A DNA stretch of 64,000 bases, from positions 1,922,001 through 1,986,000 of the forward strand of contig NZ_CP080492.1 in NCBI RefSeq assembly GCF_019464495.1. Direction: 5' to 3'. This document shows, one piece after another, positions 8,031-16,381 of the stretch (position 1 is the stretch's first letter; each line of letters starts with the position of its first letter). Origin of the DNA: Leucobacter luti. Lineage in GTDB: Bacteria; Actinomycetota; Actinomycetes; Actinomycetales; Microbacteriaceae. The position numbers and the translations under genes were made by a program. The notes beneath the pieces are model-generated. The model ran no database searches. It had not been told where the DNA came from and saw only the letters and a list, made by a program, of their open reading frames with translations.

Positions 8031-8489
8031 ATGGTTCACGCCGAGATTCCCGAGGATGTCCACGCGGAGTACGCGAATGAGGGTGCGCGCGCAGCGCTCG
8101 ACGCCTTCCAGCAGACCCCGGATTACCCGCATCTCGCGGCGTTTCTCACGGCGCTACGCGACGGGTACCTCGTCATCGATGTCACGGGTGCGACCTCTCG
8201 GAAGCGCGGTGCACGCGTGCGCACGATCCGGTCCACTTCCGGCCAGCTCGTGCTTCCCATCTTCACGTCGATGGCAGAGTTACGCGAGATCGTGCCTGCC
8301 GATCGCCGCGACCAATTGCAGGGAGCAGTCATGGTGGCGCGCGAGGCGCTCGCGCTGATCGCCTCTGACCGCTTCGTCGCAGCGGAGTTCGACAAAGGCT
8401 CCGCAGCACTCGTGGTGCTGCGCAAGTATGTCGCTCTCGCAGCTGGCACGGATCAGATCACCGCTGAGTCGCTCGAAGCGATGCGCTAG
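8031..8489 (+). CDS. SseB N-terminal-like protein
   Basis: 152 residues, soluble. Residues 10-130 read as an SseB/YfdX-type N-terminal domain: YLVIDVTG, LVLPIFTSMAEL, then a hydrophobic helix and the end AALVVLRKYVALAA. Such proteins are common and uncharacterised in actinobacteria. Starts from a leaderless promoter and is not part of the biotin operon. The stop codon lies in a 14-bp tandem duplication (8475-8502). Confidence 0.7.
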   Translation: MVHAEIPEDVHAEYANEGARAALDAFQQTPDYPHLAAFLTALRDGYLVIDVTGATSRKRGARVRTIRSTSGQLVLPIFTSMAELREIVPADRRDQLQGAVMVAREALALIASDRFVAAEFDKGSAALVVLRKYVALAAGTDQITAESLEAMR

Positions 8490-8502
8490 AAGCGATGCGC
8501 TA
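8475..8502. repeat. 14-bp perfect tandem duplication across a stop codon
   Basis: GAAGCGATGCGCTA occurs at 8475-8488 and again at 8489-8502. The first copy plus the next base supplies the last residues (EAMR) and the TAG stop of the SseB-like gene. Confidence 0.9.
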
Positions 8503-8522
8503 AAAATCTCCCCCGGAAACAT

Positions 8523-8559
8523 CGCGAGCGGCCCATCCCGGAAGGGTGAGCCGCTCGCG
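8523..8559. terminator. Bidirectional hairpin terminator
   Basis: CGCGAGCGGC at 8523-8532 pairs with GCCGCTCGCG at 8550-8559 (10-bp stem, 17-base loop), between the convergent genes ending at 8489 and 8584. Confidence 0.7.
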
Positions 8560-8583
8560 AAGTTGCGCTAAGTGCTGGGCAGT

Positions 8584-9189
8584 CTAGATGGACTTCACCG
8601 AGAACGCGCGGATCACCTGCACGATTCCCATGACGACCATGGAGATACCGAGCAGCAGCCACAGGGTGACCGCTCCGAGCAGCGGCGAGAACAGCAGCAC
8701 GAGACCGGCGATCACGCTCACGACACCGTAGATGATGGTCCACACCTTGTTGTCACTCTTGCCCGCGACGGTGAAGGCCATCACACCCTCGAACAACCAG
8801 AGGATGCCGACCGTGATCGACAAGAAGAGCGCAATGACGACACCGGCCGCACCGATGTTGAGCATCATCACGATGCCACCGATGATGTAGAGCAGGCCGA
8901 GCAGGATGTGGCCTACTCGCGACCAGCCACCCATTGATCGACTGAAGATCGAGGAGCCGAGGTACACGACGCCCACGACGAGCGCGTACGCGGCCATGAC
9001 CACAGCCAGGATTTGCATGGCGACGGCGCCTGACTTCGCCGGGTTGAAAATGATGAGCAAGCCGAGCACCAAGGCGATGAGCCCGCCAACGCCAAAGGCG
9101 GTGCGGATCCCGTCAGTCAGTCGGGTCGTAACCTGTGCGTCACTGCCCGCAACGCCGCCCGGTGCGTTCTCAGTTGTGTTTGTGGACAC
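8584..9189 (-). CDS. HdeD-like (DUF308) membrane protein
   Basis: 201 residues with six hydrophobic helices in three repeated pairs (VGGLIALVLGLLIIF, MQILAVVMAAYALVVGVVYLG, IIYGVVSVIAGLVLLFSPLLG), the DUF308 layout of HdeD, an acid-resistance membrane protein in E. coli. The N-terminal 35 residues are polar and rich in Thr, Asn, Gly. GTG start chosen for the AAGGGGGA ribosome binding site upstream. Role in acid stress is not shown by the sequence. Confidence 0.85.
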   Translation of the reverse strand: MSTNTTENAPGGVAGSDAQVTTRLTDGIRTAFGVGGLIALVLGLLIIFNPAKSGAVAMQILAVVMAAYALVVGVVYLGSSIFSRSMGGWSRVGHILLGLLYIIGGIVMMLNIGAAGVVIALFLSITVGILWLFEGVMAFTVAGKSDNKVWTIIYGVVSVIAGLVLLFSPLLGAVTLWLLLGISMVVMGIVQVIRAFSVKSI

Positions 9190-9339
9190 GAGTCCCCCTT
9201 TGTGATGTGGCCACGACCCTCCAGGACGTGGCTATGCTTCATCTTTACCGCATCAGGGAGAATTCCACTAGGTCCCCCGCCGACCTCACGCAATTGCCGG
9301 ACGCCGTTCTGGCCCCCGCGGAACGGCGCAGCGATCCCA

Positions 9340-9384
9340 TAGGCTGAGGATGACCGCACGTGCGGCTCCCCGGGCCAGGCCCGG
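9340..9384 (+). promoter_or_regulatory. Promoter and structured leader of the cupin-GNAT pair
   Basis: -10 TAGGCT at 9340-9345. The leader then contains two perfect palindromes: CCGCACGTGCGG at 9354-9365 and CCGGGCC-A-GGCCCGG at 9370-9384, followed by AAGGAGGATC and ATG at 9407. One of the few genes here with a real leader; the rest of 9190-9339 shows no gene. Confidence 0.5.
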
Positions 9385-9406
9385 ATCTCGCGTATCAAGG
9401 AGGATC

Positions 9407-9697
9407 ATGAGCACTGGATCGAACGGCGAAGTACAGCTCGAGAACGAGCACTTCCGCGTCACGAAGTGGACCATCGAGCCCGGTGGCGTGATCCCCATGC
9501 ACCGCCACGAGTGTGAATATGTGGTCGTTCCGCTCGTCACCGGCACCATGTATGTGACCAACGCCGACGGCAGCGAGATCGTCGCCGCCCTCGTCACCGG
9601 ACAGAGCTACACCCGCTCGGCCGGTTCAGAGCACCAGGTAGAGAATCGCGGCAGCGACGCCGACGTGGTGTTCGTGGAAGTGGAGCGTCTCTCGTGA
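9407..9697 (+). CDS. Cupin domain protein
   Basis: 96-residue single-domain cupin. Motif 1 reads GGVIPMHRHECEYVVVPLVTG with metal-binding type residues His-x-His and Glu; motif 2 is near SYTRSAGSEHQVENRG with a further His. Start at 9407 set by AAGGAGG 6-12 bases upstream; an earlier ATG at 9350 lies only 4 bases after the -10 box and is probably not used. Overlaps the following acetyltransferase by GTGA. Function unknown. Confidence 0.85.
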   Translation: MSTGSNGEVQLENEHFRVTKWTIEPGGVIPMHRHECEYVVVPLVTGTMYVTNADGSEIVAALVTGQSYTRSAGSEHQVENRGSDADVVFVEVERLS

Positions 9698-10149
9698 GCC
9701 CCGTGCTGGTGCGCGCTGCCGCCCCATCGGATCGTGCAGCCTGGGAGCGGCTGTACCGTGGCTACCGCGATTTCTACGGCAAGCCCCACGATCCAGCAGT
9801 CTTTGAAACGGTCTGGGGGTGGCTCATGGATCCGGCCCACGAGTCGCGTGGCTTGATTGCGGAGGTGCGTGGCGAGCCCGTCGGGATCGGCCACTTCCGC
9901 CGCTTCTCCCGCCCAATCGACGGCGCACACGGGCTCTATCTGGACGACTTGTTCACCGCGGCAGAAGCGCGCGGCACGGGCGCAGGAAGTGCGATCCTCC
10001 AGCGCCTAGCCGAGATTGCAGCAGAGGAGGGCGCGACGATGGTGCGCTGGATCACCGCTGAGAGCAACGCGACAGCGCGCAGTCTCTACGACGGTGTCGC
10101 GACGCAGACCCCGTGGGTCACCTACGATCTCGCACCAGCGCAGCGGTAG
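9694..10149 (+). CDS. GNAT family N-acetyltransferase
   Basis: 151 residues. Starts VRAAAPSDRAAWERLYRGY, typical of GNATs; the acetyl-CoA pyrophosphate loop is TAAEARGTGAGSAIL around residue 95, preceded by the conserved LYLDDLF strand, and MVRWITAESNATARSLYD forms the last core strand and helix. Translationally coupled to the cupin gene. 10150-10234 shows nothing. Confidence 0.87.
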   Translation: MSPVLVRAAAPSDRAAWERLYRGYRDFYGKPHDPAVFETVWGWLMDPAHESRGLIAEVRGEPVGIGHFRRFSRPIDGAHGLYLDDLFTAAEARGTGAGSAILQRLAEIAAEEGATMVRWITAESNATARSLYDGVATQTPWVTYDLAPAQR

Positions 10150-10234
10150 CTCAGCGATAGCGCAACCGCAGCCCAACGGTCGCGAATCTCGGGCCCAGCG
10201 CCGCACACGGAGGCCCGCCTACTCAGCGGCCCCG

Positions 10235-10633
10235 CTATTCGCGCAGCCGCTCCGTGCCGGTCGTTGGCTCGGAGCGGCCGTGTGCGACGGAAGCGCCGCT
10301 GTCGTCAACCGAGACAAACACGATCTCGTCGAGCGTGAGCACCTCGCTGCCGGTCACCGCATTTTCCACGCGGCAGCTCAGCGTGATGGAAGTGCGCCCG
10401 AAGGCCGCAACGCGATACTCGAGTTCGAGCAGATCACCGCGGTCTGCGCGCGACACAAAGTTGATTGCTGACATGTGGCGCGTCACCACGTCAATCGACC
10501 CAAGCTGCGCGACCGCGACGATGGCGGCCTCCTCATCCACCCACTGCAGCAGGCGTCCGCCGAAGAGCGCACCGTGCTGGTTGAGGTCTTCGGGCTTGAC
10601 CCACTTGCGCACGATATGCCGATACTCACTCAT
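10235..10633 (-). CDS. Acyl-CoA thioesterase, hotdog fold
   Basis: 132-residue YciA/BFIT-type hotdog thioesterase. Key stretch NQHGALFGGRLLQWVDEEAAIVA carries the conserved Asn-His-x-Gly...Gly-Gly-x-x-x-x-x-x-Asp region, followed by the strand ELEYRVAAFGRTSITL. Hydrolyses acyl-CoA esters in the cytoplasm; chain length preference cannot be read. The -10 box lies 6 bases before the ATG. Confidence 0.88.
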   Translation of the reverse strand: MSEYRHIVRKWVKPEDLNQHGALFGGRLLQWVDEEAAIVAVAQLGSIDVVTRHMSAINFVSRADRGDLLELEYRVAAFGRTSITLSCRVENAVTGSEVLTLDEIVFVSVDDSGASVAHGRSEPTTGTERLRE

Positions 10634-10639
10634 GGCGCA

Positions 10640-10645
10640 AGCCTA
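10640..10645 (-). promoter_or_regulatory. -10 box of thioesterase gene (leaderless)
   Basis: TAGGCT on the minus strand, 6 bases before ATG 10633. Confidence 0.55.
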
Positions 10646-10744
10646 CTCACGGCGACTCCGCCACGGGCAATATTGTCACCGAGATCCTGCGCCGTGTGCA
10701 CGCCGTGTGCACGCCGCCTGCTCTACGTCTGCGCTCCGCCCCCA

Positions 10745-11467
10745 CTAGGTCTGCGACAGCCGTGACATCCGTTCAATGATCGGCACCGTGTCCGCGCGGC
10801 TGTGCTCAACGTGCGCCAGTGCCAGCGCGGCCGCGCGTTCGACCTGGCCACGCACGATCGCGTCGCAGAGGTCGCGATGCTCGCGATGCAGGTCGACGTC
10901 GTCACGCTCGTTGGCGATGTTGAACAGGCGCTTGACGCGTCCCCGAATCGGGAGCATCAGGTCTTGGAGGAGCGCATTGCCAGCCAAATCTACGATGGCA
11001 CCGTGAAAATCTGAGGTCACGCTGGCGATCGTGTGACTGTCTTCTCCTGCGAGCGCACCCTCCGCTGCGGAGAGCGCGCGCACCAGTTCGTCGCCCGGTT
11101 CGCCTGCCGCACACCGCGCAGCCGCGAGCCGCGCCGCCAGCACCTCCAGCGAAGCGCGCACGTCGAAGAGCTCGATCACGTCTGACAGCGCCATGGGAGC
11201 CACCACCGCACCGCGCCTGGGTAGCGTACGAATGTAGCCCTCTGCTTCGAGCCGAGGAAAGGCCTCGCGGATCGGCACGCGCGAAACACGGATCTCCTCG
11301 GCGAGATCGCGTTCCCGGATCCGGCTGCCGGTGGGGAGGCGTCCGTCGATAATCCGTTCGCGCACCCACTCGTACACGGCCTCGCCGCGTGTGAGGTGCC
11401 CGGATTCGGGACCCGCCTCCGCGGCGTGATCCAGCTCCCTCTTCATTGACATTCGCACCGATTCCAT
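10745..11467 (-). CDS. GntR family regulator, FCD type
   Basis: 240 residues. Winged helix at about residues 27-90 (YEWVRERIIDGRLPTGSRI, then LAEEIRVSRVPIREAFPRLE), then the all-helical FCD ligand domain with metal-type residues in DFHGAIVDLAGN and HREHRDLCDAI. Divergent from the APC permease with operator-like words between them, so it probably controls that transporter. The start is uncertain: the ATG codons at residues 1, 6 and 8 lack a clear ribosome binding site. Confidence 0.88.
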   Translation of the reverse strand: MESVRMSMKRELDHAAEAGPESGHLTRGEAVYEWVRERIIDGRLPTGSRIRERDLAEEIRVSRVPIREAFPRLEAEGYIRTLPRRGAVVAPMALSDVIELFDVRASLEVLAARLAAARCAAGEPGDELVRALSAAEGALAGEDSHTIASVTSDFHGAIVDLAGNALLQDLMLPIRGRVKRLFNIANERDDVDLHREHRDLCDAIVRGQVERAAALALAHVEHSRADTVPIIERMSRLSQT

Positions 11468-11549
11468 TCAACCGCACTCATCAGGCGCCCTGACCGCGCG
11501 TGCTCTCTATGATGCCCGCGGAGCAGCGGTGCACCAATTTCTTCTATTC

Positions 11550-11622
11550 TGGCATTCCAAAATCGGTTTTGAACACCATAATGGCGAGGAATTTCGCACT
11601 TTAGCAATTTCTGGCATACAAT
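11550..11622 (+). promoter_or_regulatory. APC permease promoter with GntR/FCD-type operators
   Basis: Palindrome TGGCATTCCA at 11550-11559 and a related word TGGCATACA at 11612-11620 that overlaps the -10 TACAAT (11617-11622); -35 TTCGCA at 11593-11598. TGG-N4-CCA dyads of this kind are usual for FCD regulators. This AT-rich patch (11530-11625) stands out in the GC-rich window. Confidence 0.55.
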
Positions 11623-11686
11623 CCATTCGGGCTCGGGCTGGTTTCGCGCCCCAGTGGGCCGTCCACCAGAGCAAAGGAGTCTGTGC

Positions 11687-13072
11687 ATGACCGATCCCAC
11701 CCTCGCCTCCGAATCATCGAGGCCGCGCACCATGAAGCGATCGCTGGGCCTGCCAGCGCTGATCGCTTACGGTCTCACGTCAATGGGCGTGCTCTCCGTC
11801 GTCTCGGTCTACGGTCCGGCAACTGCGCTGAGCGACGGCCACCTCCCCGCCGCCTACGTTGCGGCGATCATCATCATGCTGTTCACCGCGCACAGTTACG
11901 GGCGCATGGCCGCGCACGTCCCCATCACCGGCGGCGCATACGCCTACGCCACACGCGCATTCGGCCCAGCAACCGGCTTCCTCACTGGCTGGGTCATGAT
12001 GCTCGACTACCTGTTCCTCCCGATGGTGAACTTCCTCCTGTTCGGGCTCTACTTCAACAGCCTGTTCACGATGATCCCGTCGTGGGTTGGCACGCTCATC
12101 TGCATCGCGATCGTGGCGTTCTTGAGCGTCATCGGTGTGAGCTGGATCAAGCGCATGAACTCTGTGGTCATCGTCGCCTCAGTGCTCGTGATCATCGTGT
12201 TCCTCACGCTCGCGATCCTGAACGCCCCCGATCTCAGCTTCGAGGCCGTAATGACCCCGCTCTCACTCGGTGAGGGTGGGATCGGGCCGATCTTCGCCGC
12301 GGCGGCGATCGTTGCGTTCGCGTTCCTCGGTTTCGACGGTGTCTCAACGCTCGCGGAGGAGACAAAGGATCCCCGCCGCAAAGTGCCGAAGGGGATCGTG
12401 CTCTCTACGCTCTTCGCCGGGCTGGGCTACCTCGCGTTCTCGGTCGCCGGCAGCCTCATCGTGCCCGACTGGACACAGCTCGACAACCTCGACGCTGCCG
12501 GCACCGAGCTGATGCAACAGGCGGGTGGCGACGTGCTCATGGTCGTATTCGTCATTGTGAACGTTGTCGGTATCGTGCTCTGCGGCACCGCGGCACAGAT
12601 GAGCGTCAGCCGCGTGCTGTTCGCAATGGGTCGGGACCGGATCCTGCCACCCGTGCTCGCCCGCCTGCACCGGCGCTTCCGCACCCCGTACGTCGCAGCG
12701 ATCCTCGTTTCTGTGATCGCGCTCGTTGCCCTGTTCATCACGCTGGACCAAGCGGTCTACATGATCAACTTCGGCGCCCTCGTCGCGTTCGCCGTGGTGA
12801 ACCTCGCCACGATCAAGGTGCTGTTCTTCGACATGCGCTTGCGCAGCGGCTGGGGCCTCGTGCGGCACCTCATCATGCCCACCATCGGTTTCGTATCGAT
12901 CGCGTGGCTCTGGACCTCACTCGCGCCGTTCACCTACGCCCTCGGCGGGGTGTGGCTCGCGATCGGGATCGCGATCTACGTGGTGCGCCGCAAGCAGTCT
13001 GGCGGGCCGCTGGCGCTGCAGATCGACGGCGCCGCCACGGAGACGATGCCGACGCTGCAGTACCAGGACTGA
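11687..13072 (+). CDS. APC family amino acid/polyamine permease
   Basis: 461 residues with 12 hydrophobic helices. The first helix reads GLPALIAYGLTSMGVLSV, and VPITGGAYAYATRAFGPATGFLTGW is the APC consensus loop; FAFLGFDGVSTLAEETKDPRRKVP is the helix 6-7 substrate region. Resembles PuuP-like carriers for amines or amino acids. Start at 11687 has AAAGGAG 8-14 bases upstream. Probably controlled by the divergent GntR regulator; ends in a strong terminator. Confidence 0.9.
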   Translation: MTDPTLASESSRPRTMKRSLGLPALIAYGLTSMGVLSVVSVYGPATALSDGHLPAAYVAAIIIMLFTAHSYGRMAAHVPITGGAYAYATRAFGPATGFLTGWVMMLDYLFLPMVNFLLFGLYFNSLFTMIPSWVGTLICIAIVAFLSVIGVSWIKRMNSVVIVASVLVIIVFLTLAILNAPDLSFEAVMTPLSLGEGGIGPIFAAAAIVAFAFLGFDGVSTLAEETKDPRRKVPKGIVLSTLFAGLGYLAFSVAGSLIVPDWTQLDNLDAAGTELMQQAGGDVLMVVFVIVNVVGIVLCGTAAQMSVSRVLFAMGRDRILPPVLARLHRRFRTPYVAAILVSVIALVALFITLDQAVYMINFGALVAFAVVNLATIKVLFFDMRLRSGWGLVRHLIMPTIGFVSIAWLWTSLAPFTYALGGVWLAIGIAIYVVRRKQSGGPLALQIDGAATETMPTLQYQD

Positions 13073-13073
13073 C

Positions 13074-13110
13074 TGGTGCGCCGGCGCCGGTACATGGCGC
13101 CGGCGCACCA
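13074..13110. terminator. Strong bidirectional terminator
   Basis: Perfect 15-bp stem TGGTGCGCCGGCGCC / GGCGCCGGCGCACCA with a 7-base loop, starting 1 base after the APC stop and ending 10 bases before the inferred true stop of the convergent amidohydrolase. Confidence 0.85.
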
Positions 13111-13120
13111 GGAACGCGAG

Positions 13121-14680
13121 CTACTCCCCCGCGGGAACACCGGGGAAACAGCTCGGACGCGCTCGATCCGGCCACCGGAGCGAGCGCGTCGCGCTCCGGG
13201 TACGCGGCCCGCAGCCGCTCGAACACCAGCTGCCCCGCGCGGCGCAGCGCCGCCATATCCAGGCCGGGGATCGCGCTGTCGCGCAGGACGACGCGCCCCG
13301 CCACCATACTGAAGTGGGCGTCACGGCCCGTGCCCGCGAGCGTCAGCGTACGAATCGGATCGTCGATCACCCCCATGCGAAGATCGGCGAGCGAGAACGC
13401 GACCAGATCAGCCTGTGCTCCCGGCTCAATCCGGCCGAGATCGGGCCGTCGCAGTGCGGCTGCGCCCCCGAGCGTCGCAGCCGAGACGTACTCGGCGAGC
13501 ATGCCGCGCCCGAGGTCGCCATGCTGCGCTTTCGACAGCTGCACCCCGGTATCGATCGCGCGGATCAGGTCTGGGGGAACGAATCGCTGCCGAGCGCGAT
13601 GTTGACGCCCGCGTCGAGGTATTGCGAAAGCCGGTCGAGCCAGAACGCGTAGCGCGCGTTCGTCACCGGGCAGTGCACGATGGACGCGCCAGCAGCAGCA
13701 AGCGTCGCGAGGTCGCCGCGATCCTCACCGTGCACTTCGGGGTGCACATCGAGGTACACCCCGTGGGCGAGGATCAGTCGCTCGTTCAGGAGGCCGGTGC
13801 GCTCAAGCAGGCCGAGCGGCGTCGTGCCGCGCTCGCGCGACAGGATCCCGCGCTCCGATTCGAGACCCTGCGTGGCGTGGACGCGCACGAGCACGTCGCG
13901 CGACGCAGAGAGCTCAGCCGTGCGCCGCAACAGCTCGTCCGTGACTGTCTCAACTCGGCACGGCACGAGCACACCGGTCACGAGCGGATCGGCCAGCTCC
14001 TCGACCGTATCGAGAAAGCGGGCAGCACCAGCGAACGCTGCCTCTCCCTGCGCCGCATCCCAGTGGATACCGTGCGATCCGTCGGCGCGCGTGATGTGCA
14101 CACCGGAGCGATACGACGGGCCGAGGAACACCCGCAGCCCGAGCTCGCTCGCCGTGTGGGCCGTGTCAAGCAGGTCGTCGTGGGTTTCTGCCCACGCGCC
14201 GTGCAGCTCCGTCGCAATCGGCATGGCCGTCGTTACTCCGTGCAGCAGCAACTGCACCAGCCCGTAGCGACGCAGGGTCGACCGCTCGGCCGCACTGAGC
14301 ACCTCTCGCGGTTGCCGTGCGTAGACCTCCGACCACTCCAGACGGGCCTCGTGATCCGGGCTCCACCACGAGTCGAGCAGGAGGTGGTCGATATCGACGA
14401 GCCCCTCCAGGTCGATGAGGCCCGGCATGAGCAGGCTCTCACCCAGCTCGATCACCTCGTCGGCCCGCGCCGCGAGTGTCGCACCGCGCTCGCCAGTGGC
14501 GACCGCTGCGATCCGGTCGCCGGCGACGAGGACCACTGCGTCCCGCAGCTCGACGAACCCCGGATGCTGCGAGCCTGGAACCGCTGCCGGATCGGCCGCG
14601 ATCACGTGCGAGGCACGCAGCGCGACGGTGCGGGTGGCAGCGGCCTCAGCATCATCGCCAACGACCGAGCCCCCACTCAC
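13121..14680 (-). pseudogene. Amidohydrolase (chlorohydrolase/guanine deaminase type), two frameshifts
   Basis: About 519 residues if restored; metal-dependent hydrolase of the AtzA/TrzN/SsnA group acting on ring amines or halides. Seen: DEVIELGESLLMPGLIDLEG, HGVTTAMPI, VRVHATQG, ILAHGVYLDVH, VHCPVTNARY and GSDSFP. Frame 1 stops at 13565 right after GSDSFP, where the G run 13573-13577 lacks one base; adding it continues as PDLIRAIDTGVQLSKAQHGD and the rest of the domain. A second shift near 13143-13150 restores the first frame and gives the end FPGVPAGE with a stop at 13121, beside the terminator. Last gene of the minus-strand ABC operon; GTG start overlaps the ATPase gene. The usual metal-binding His-x-His near the start reads LEGLVD here, so activity is doubtful even if restored. 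Confidence 0.75.
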
Positions 14681-15528
14681 GAGGCCAGCTGCTCTCGCCG
14701 CTTCGGCTTCCAGCCGGGGCCGGGCACCGCGGCGCGCAGCGCCCGCGTGTACGGGTGCGTCGGGTTCGCCAGCAGCTCCGCGGTGACCCCCTGATCCACC
14801 ACCGCCCCGTTTTCCATCACGATCATGCGATCGGAGATCTGATTCACGACCGCGAGATCGTGCGAGATGAACAGGTAGCTCACCTGACGCTCAGCCTTGA
14901 TGTCGGCCAGCAGGTTCAGGATCTGCGCCTGAATCGACACGTCGAGCGCGGCAACGGCCTCGTCGAGCACGATCACCCCGGGGTCTGCGGCGAGCGCACG
15001 CGCGATCGCCACGCGCTGCCGCTGCCCACCGGAGAGCTCGCGCGGGTAGCGGTCGAAGAATCGCTTCGGCAGGCCGACCGCATCGAGGATGCCCTGCGCG
15101 CGCAGCCGCACCTCACGCGGGCCTGCACCGTGCAGCTTCAGGTTCGACGCGATGACGTCCCCGATCCGCTGCCGCCCGTTCAGTGAGGAGTACGGATCCT
15201 GGAACACGTACTGCACCGCCCGCGCGCGGGTGCGGCGATCACGCAGGGAGCGCGGCGCGGCCGTGCAGTCCAGGCCGCCAACCTCGATATGCCCTGAGGA
15301 CACGCGTTCCAGGCCGACGATCATCCGCGCAACCGTGGTTTTGCCCGATCCGGACTCGCCAACAATGGCGAGGCACTCGTCGGAGCCCAGCTCGAAGCTG
15401 ACGCCGTCGACCGCGGTGACATCCTCCCCCTTCGTACCGCGGGGTGCTGGAAACACTTTCGTGAGGTCGGTGACGCGCACCAGCGGCGTGCCGGCGGGAG
15501 CGGAGTGCGCGTTCGTGTGTGAGGTCAC
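14677..15528 (-). CDS. Oligopeptide-type ABC transporter ATPase (OppF/DppF-like)
   Basis: 283 residues. Walker A GESGSGKTT (about 55-63), Q-loop YVFQDPYSSLN, signature LSGGQRQR (about 164), Walker B VIVLDEAVAALD, and the C-terminal Opp tail NPTHPYTRALRAAVPGP. Second ATPase of a two-ATPase importer with the genes up to 19868. GTGA overlaps on both sides. Confidence 0.92.
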   Translation of the reverse strand: MTSHTNAHSAPAGTPLVRVTDLTKVFPAPRGTKGEDVTAVDGVSFELGSDECLAIVGESGSGKTTVARMIVGLERVSSGHIEVGGLDCTAAPRSLRDRRTRARAVQYVFQDPYSSLNGRQRIGDVIASNLKLHGAGPREVRLRAQGILDAVGLPKRFFDRYPRELSGGQRQRVAIARALAADPGVIVLDEAVAALDVSIQAQILNLLADIKAERQVSYLFISHDLAVVNQISDRMIVMENGAVVDQGVTAELLANPTHPYTRALRAAVPGPGWKPKRREQLAS

Positions 15529-16381
15529 AGTGCGGCCCTCTCCTTCAGCTCGTTGTGCAGTTCCAAGTTGTACTCGAGCACGGGGAGGCGGTCGAGCCGC
15601 TCCTCGATACTGGGGCGGGCGCCCAGCAACTCGACCGTGTACGGGTGCGTCGGTGCGTCGTACACGTGTGAACCCTGCTCGACAATCTCCCCGGCGTACA
15701 TCACCGCGAGCCGATCGCAGCAGGCGTTCGCGAGCTCCAGATCGTGGGTGATGAACAGCAGTGCGAGGCCGCGGGCCCTGCGCTGCTCGTCGATGATCGC
15801 CATCACGTCCGACTGCGCGGTGACGTCGAGCGCCGTTGTCGGCTCGTCCGCCAGCAGCAGCTCCGGCTCAGCGAGCAGCACACTTGCGATCATCACGCGC
15901 TGCAGCAGACCCCGGACAGCTCGTGCGGGTACTGCTTCAGCCGACGCTCAGCGTGCCGCACCCCGACCTCGTCGAGCAGCTGCACCGCGCGGCGCTCAAC
16001 ATCGGCGCGGGGCAGGCCCCGATCCCGCACCAGTGCCTCTGTGAGGAAGTCCCCAACGGTGTGCACGGGGTTCACGTGGGCGCGCGGATCCTGGAAGATC
16101 ATCCCAACGTCTGCGGCGCGGAATCGCCGCAGGCGTTCCCGCCCCATGTCGAGCACCGACTCCCCGTTGTACCGGATCGCCCCGGTGGTCTGGAAGCCAG
16201 GCGCCAGCATCCGCAGCACCGCGCGCGTGGTGAGCGACTTCCCTGATCCCGACTCTCCGACGAGGCCGAGCGCCTCACCGCGGTCGAGCGTGAGACTCAC
16301 CCCGTTGAGCAGGTCGAGCCTGCGGTACTTGGTGACCAGACTGGCGTGAAGGTCTGCAATTTCGAGCAGCGGTGCACTCAT
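15525..16381 (-). pseudogene. Oligopeptide-type ABC transporter ATPase (OppD/DppD-like), frameshifted
   Basis: Restored length 285 residues. Walker A GESGSGKSL and Q-loop GMIFQDPRAHVNP are in the first frame; the signature reads QYPHELSG and then goes out of frame to a TGA. The C run 15910-15913 (G in gene sense) is one base short; with it the protein continues GLLQRVMIASVLLAEPELLLADEPTTALD to the Opp tail. ATG overlaps the upstream permease stop (ATGA). Without the missing base the product would be a 162-residue N-terminal piece lacking Walker B, and the importer would have one working ATPase. Confidence 0.85.

Noticed and set aside
12930..13120. Reading of the amidohydrolase C-terminus through the terminator into the APC gene.
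   Set aside because: It would run through a 15-bp hairpin and overlap a convergent gene by 140 bases; the in-frame stop at 13121 after one compensating shift is more natural.
13415..14794. 459-residue plus-strand open frame opposite the amidohydrolase.
   Set aside because: Arg/His-rich shadow of a GC-rich gene; the opposite strand carries recognisable amidohydrolase motifs.
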